From positions 1 to 7,623 of the forward strand of contig JADZBY010000490.1 of the NCBI GenBank assembly GCA_020851855.1: a stretch of 7,623 nucleotides of DNA. Direction: 5' to 3'. Below, one piece after another: positions 6,901-7,623 of the stretch (position 1 is the first letter of the stretch; each line of letters starts with the position of its first letter). The DNA is from Anaerolineae bacterium. Its GTDB lineage: Bacteria; Chloroflexota; Anaerolineae; Aggregatilineales; UBA2796. The notes beneath the pieces were generated by a model that saw nothing but the letters and a program-made list of their open reading frames with translations, made no database searches and was not told where the DNA came from. Position numbers and translations under genes: made by a program.

Positions 6901-7623
6901 AGGACACGCCACCCGGCGCGAGCAGCGAGGCCATCGCCGCCCGCGACGTGCTCGACGGCGAGGCGCTGCTCCGCAAGGGCGGCGCGTACCCGTATCAAGT
7001 CGCCGGCCTGCCGCCTGCCGCGTCGCCCGAAGGCCGCGCCATCCAGAACGAGGTCGAGCGTCTGGGCGATTCGCTCGATGCCGTGGGCGATCTGGCGCTC
7101 AGCGAGGGCGTGTTCCAGGTTTTGCGCGGCAACTTCGACCGGGGCGGCGCGATCCTGGAAGGGATCAATCGTGGCGCGTTCTTTCAAGAGCCGGAAGTCG
7201 TGCGCACGCCACGCAGCGGCACGGGCCTGACGCACCGGCTGGCCATCGCCTTCGATATGAACTCGCCCGCTGCGAACCCGTGGCCCGCCGTGCCCATGAC
7301 GCCGCGTGCGCTGGCCGAGCCGCGCCTGAACCACTGGATCGGCGTGCTGCTCGGCGCGCCGGAAGACATCCGCTGTCTGGCGCGCTTCCGCAGCAACCCG
7401 GATGACCCGTTCTCGCTGCCCCGCGAGCTGAGTCTGGCCGATCTGGCCGTGCAGCCGCTCGACGTCATGTACCTGTCGCTGTCCGATCTGGCCGACGAGG
7501 GCACAGAGCTTGAGAAGCGGCTGGCCTTTGTGCTGCGCGCCCGCGAGGGGCTGCACACGCAGGTCGAGCTGCGGCTGGACTTCATCGCGCGGGATGGCGG
7601 CTGGGGCGTGGGCGTGAAGACCT
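3960..7623 (+). CDS. Very large conserved protein of unknown function, N-terminal 1221 residues (3' end outside window)
   Basis: The frame from the ATG at 3960 stays open to the window end with no stop: 1221 codons and incomplete. The N-terminus has two charged, coiled-coil-like helices (about 3-47 and 61-96) joined by a polar loop and no signal peptide. Residues 101-200 form a small compact domain. A proline-rich linker follows (201-233, 13 prolines). The core starts near 240 and holds motif-like blocks: LVPQGTPTNNT (360-370) followed by an acidic loop (371-392), ALPAIRIGKQPYGVLPTT (483-500), LLYLLLRHALLLEYWD (685-700), GTYLGMYGWLENLRP (838-852), a histidine-rich block (885-907), LGALLGYQFERGLHE (941-955), VVRTPRSGTGLTHRLA (1080-1095) and DLAVQPLDVMYLSLSDLA (1161-1178). 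From memory, unverified, these blocks recur in giant bacterial proteins annotated hypothetical. An AGKS at 157-160 lacks the rest of a P-loop. Its coupling to gene 2 implies a shared complex. A scaffold or surface-assembly role is inference; confidence is high that it is a real gene and low on function. Confidence 0.93.
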   Translation, partial: MSNERFEALRKQLGQARRERDSLDDERQAALGRLKAVEARLAALRRAGKDNENDGQGAGALRERAALEQEIRRLDAAQTERRRVADGLAAEFGRLFASPEEQLARLDDANPILLLPVRLETRFMPAANGTELWVRIFPDDVAIDSHQPGLTPDEIVAGKSYWEQFWRAGDDGARQRGAWRVLVNRCGRHRAAWIARSLTPANPGDRPAAPVPDDQPLSPPPAFPEPPPSPALWSRAPHSRVMPDRFVILTYQGGVANPPVLGAPIPDPLIVGPDPLAAQPSLEQLGDKLVVDASFAWLTDFEAAVKIGMGLKIPLTPAQARAGFDRVLCLGIRFADDAREGAATLESLLDAHHYASGFALVPQGTPTNNTEDAPSGVAREDADADTSFDVEQGAPLFTPLPANDPARSDGQRLAEALGVRPDVLQHIQHSNREDGREARAMNTALFPATLGYFMEEMMHPVFDLDAIRKTRAFFIEFVSARGALPAIRIGKQPYGVLPTTAFSRLNVRGLMRDAFPVQLQAVLRRMEQTWNDLKAQVKHAGSGGDPEETFLNILGLQPATAELHKRGALDDDVAWNYAIFLGLGANSTHWWENLKLLGELLVSSLGYDFAETPKIFKMSFLENHRVLDGPWVDDAPLAEEKPVRPLPAQALNYIGWLAQAKLDDVRDQRLGLDAEGKPIPPPRALLYLLLRHALLLEYWDTSMKFYVRENVVPLAARREVTTINLQGARESTRWDYLDAALPQVTGNRKMSEFLDLSTLAFVDQVEVQELREVGDALRLLANLPTARLERLLAEHLALVSYRLDAWQMGLLNLRMRAMGMAAPPTLTHAAAAASARTGTYLGMYGWLENLRPAAPRQRVPRREIPEGFDEPGAPPLVYAPDNAGHVHMPSIAHAGTAAVLLNAHLTHAGPDNNRPFSVNLSSERTRRALWFFEGILNGQDLGALLGYQFERGLHERHPGLELDQFILPIRQKYPIAVDPKKDTPPGASSEAIAARDVLDGEALLRKGGAYPYQVAGLPPAASPEGRAIQNEVERLGDSLDAVGDLALSEGVFQVLRGNFDRGGAILEGINRGAFFQEPEVVRTPRSGTGLTHRLAIAFDMNSPAANPWPAVPMTPRALAEPRLNHWIGVLLGAPEDIRCLARFRSNPDDPFSLPRELSLADLAVQPLDVMYLSLSDLADEGTELEKRLAFVLRAREGLHTQVELRLDFIARDGGWGVGVKT

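Noticed and set aside
5943..7556. 537-codon open frame on the minus strand
   Set aside because: It lies wholly inside the coding region of gene 3. Its translation is rich in Gln, Arg, His, Val and Ala in the way expected from the complement of high-GC codons, and it shows no motif blocks. Gene 3 has the coherent protein sequence here.

Overview
The window is uniformly very GC-rich and strongly codon-biased (third positions mostly G or C). It is almost completely filled by three large genes on the plus strand, read in one direction with almost no space between them. The first enters from the left edge, the second is complete, and the third runs off the right edge. I see no RNA gene, mobile element, CRISPR array, terminator or promoter. 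Transcription therefore starts to the left of the window and continues past its right end. The host looks like a high-GC bacterium. Actinomycetota or Chloroflexota would fit, but nothing here fixes the phylum, and that is a low-confidence guess.

Layout. Bases 1-780: C-terminal part of gene 1 (259 visible codons). Bases 781-798: an 18-base gap with a strong ribosome binding site. Bases 799-3963: gene 2, 1054 residues. Bases 3960-7623: gene 3, at least 1221 residues and still open at the window end. It overlaps gene 2 through an ATGA stop/start. The spacing and the purine-rich ribosome binding sites point to one tightly coupled transcript and to products made in linked amounts.

What it is. None of the three proteins can be given a function from its sequence. 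All three carry well-formed motif blocks that, from memory and unverified, I associate with large bacterial proteins annotated only as hypothetical. I see no signal peptide on genes 2 or 3 and no classical catalytic or nucleotide-binding motif in any of them. The large size, the alternation of strand-like and helical blocks, the coiled-coil start and proline-rich linker of gene 3, and the coupled synthesis suggest components of a large protein assembly rather than metabolic enzymes; this is inference. The best candidate for an undescribed system is the three-gene set itself. Two features inside gene 2 stand out: a hydrophobic segment next to an arginine-rich stretch, and a compact G-quadruplex motif at an apparent domain boundary.
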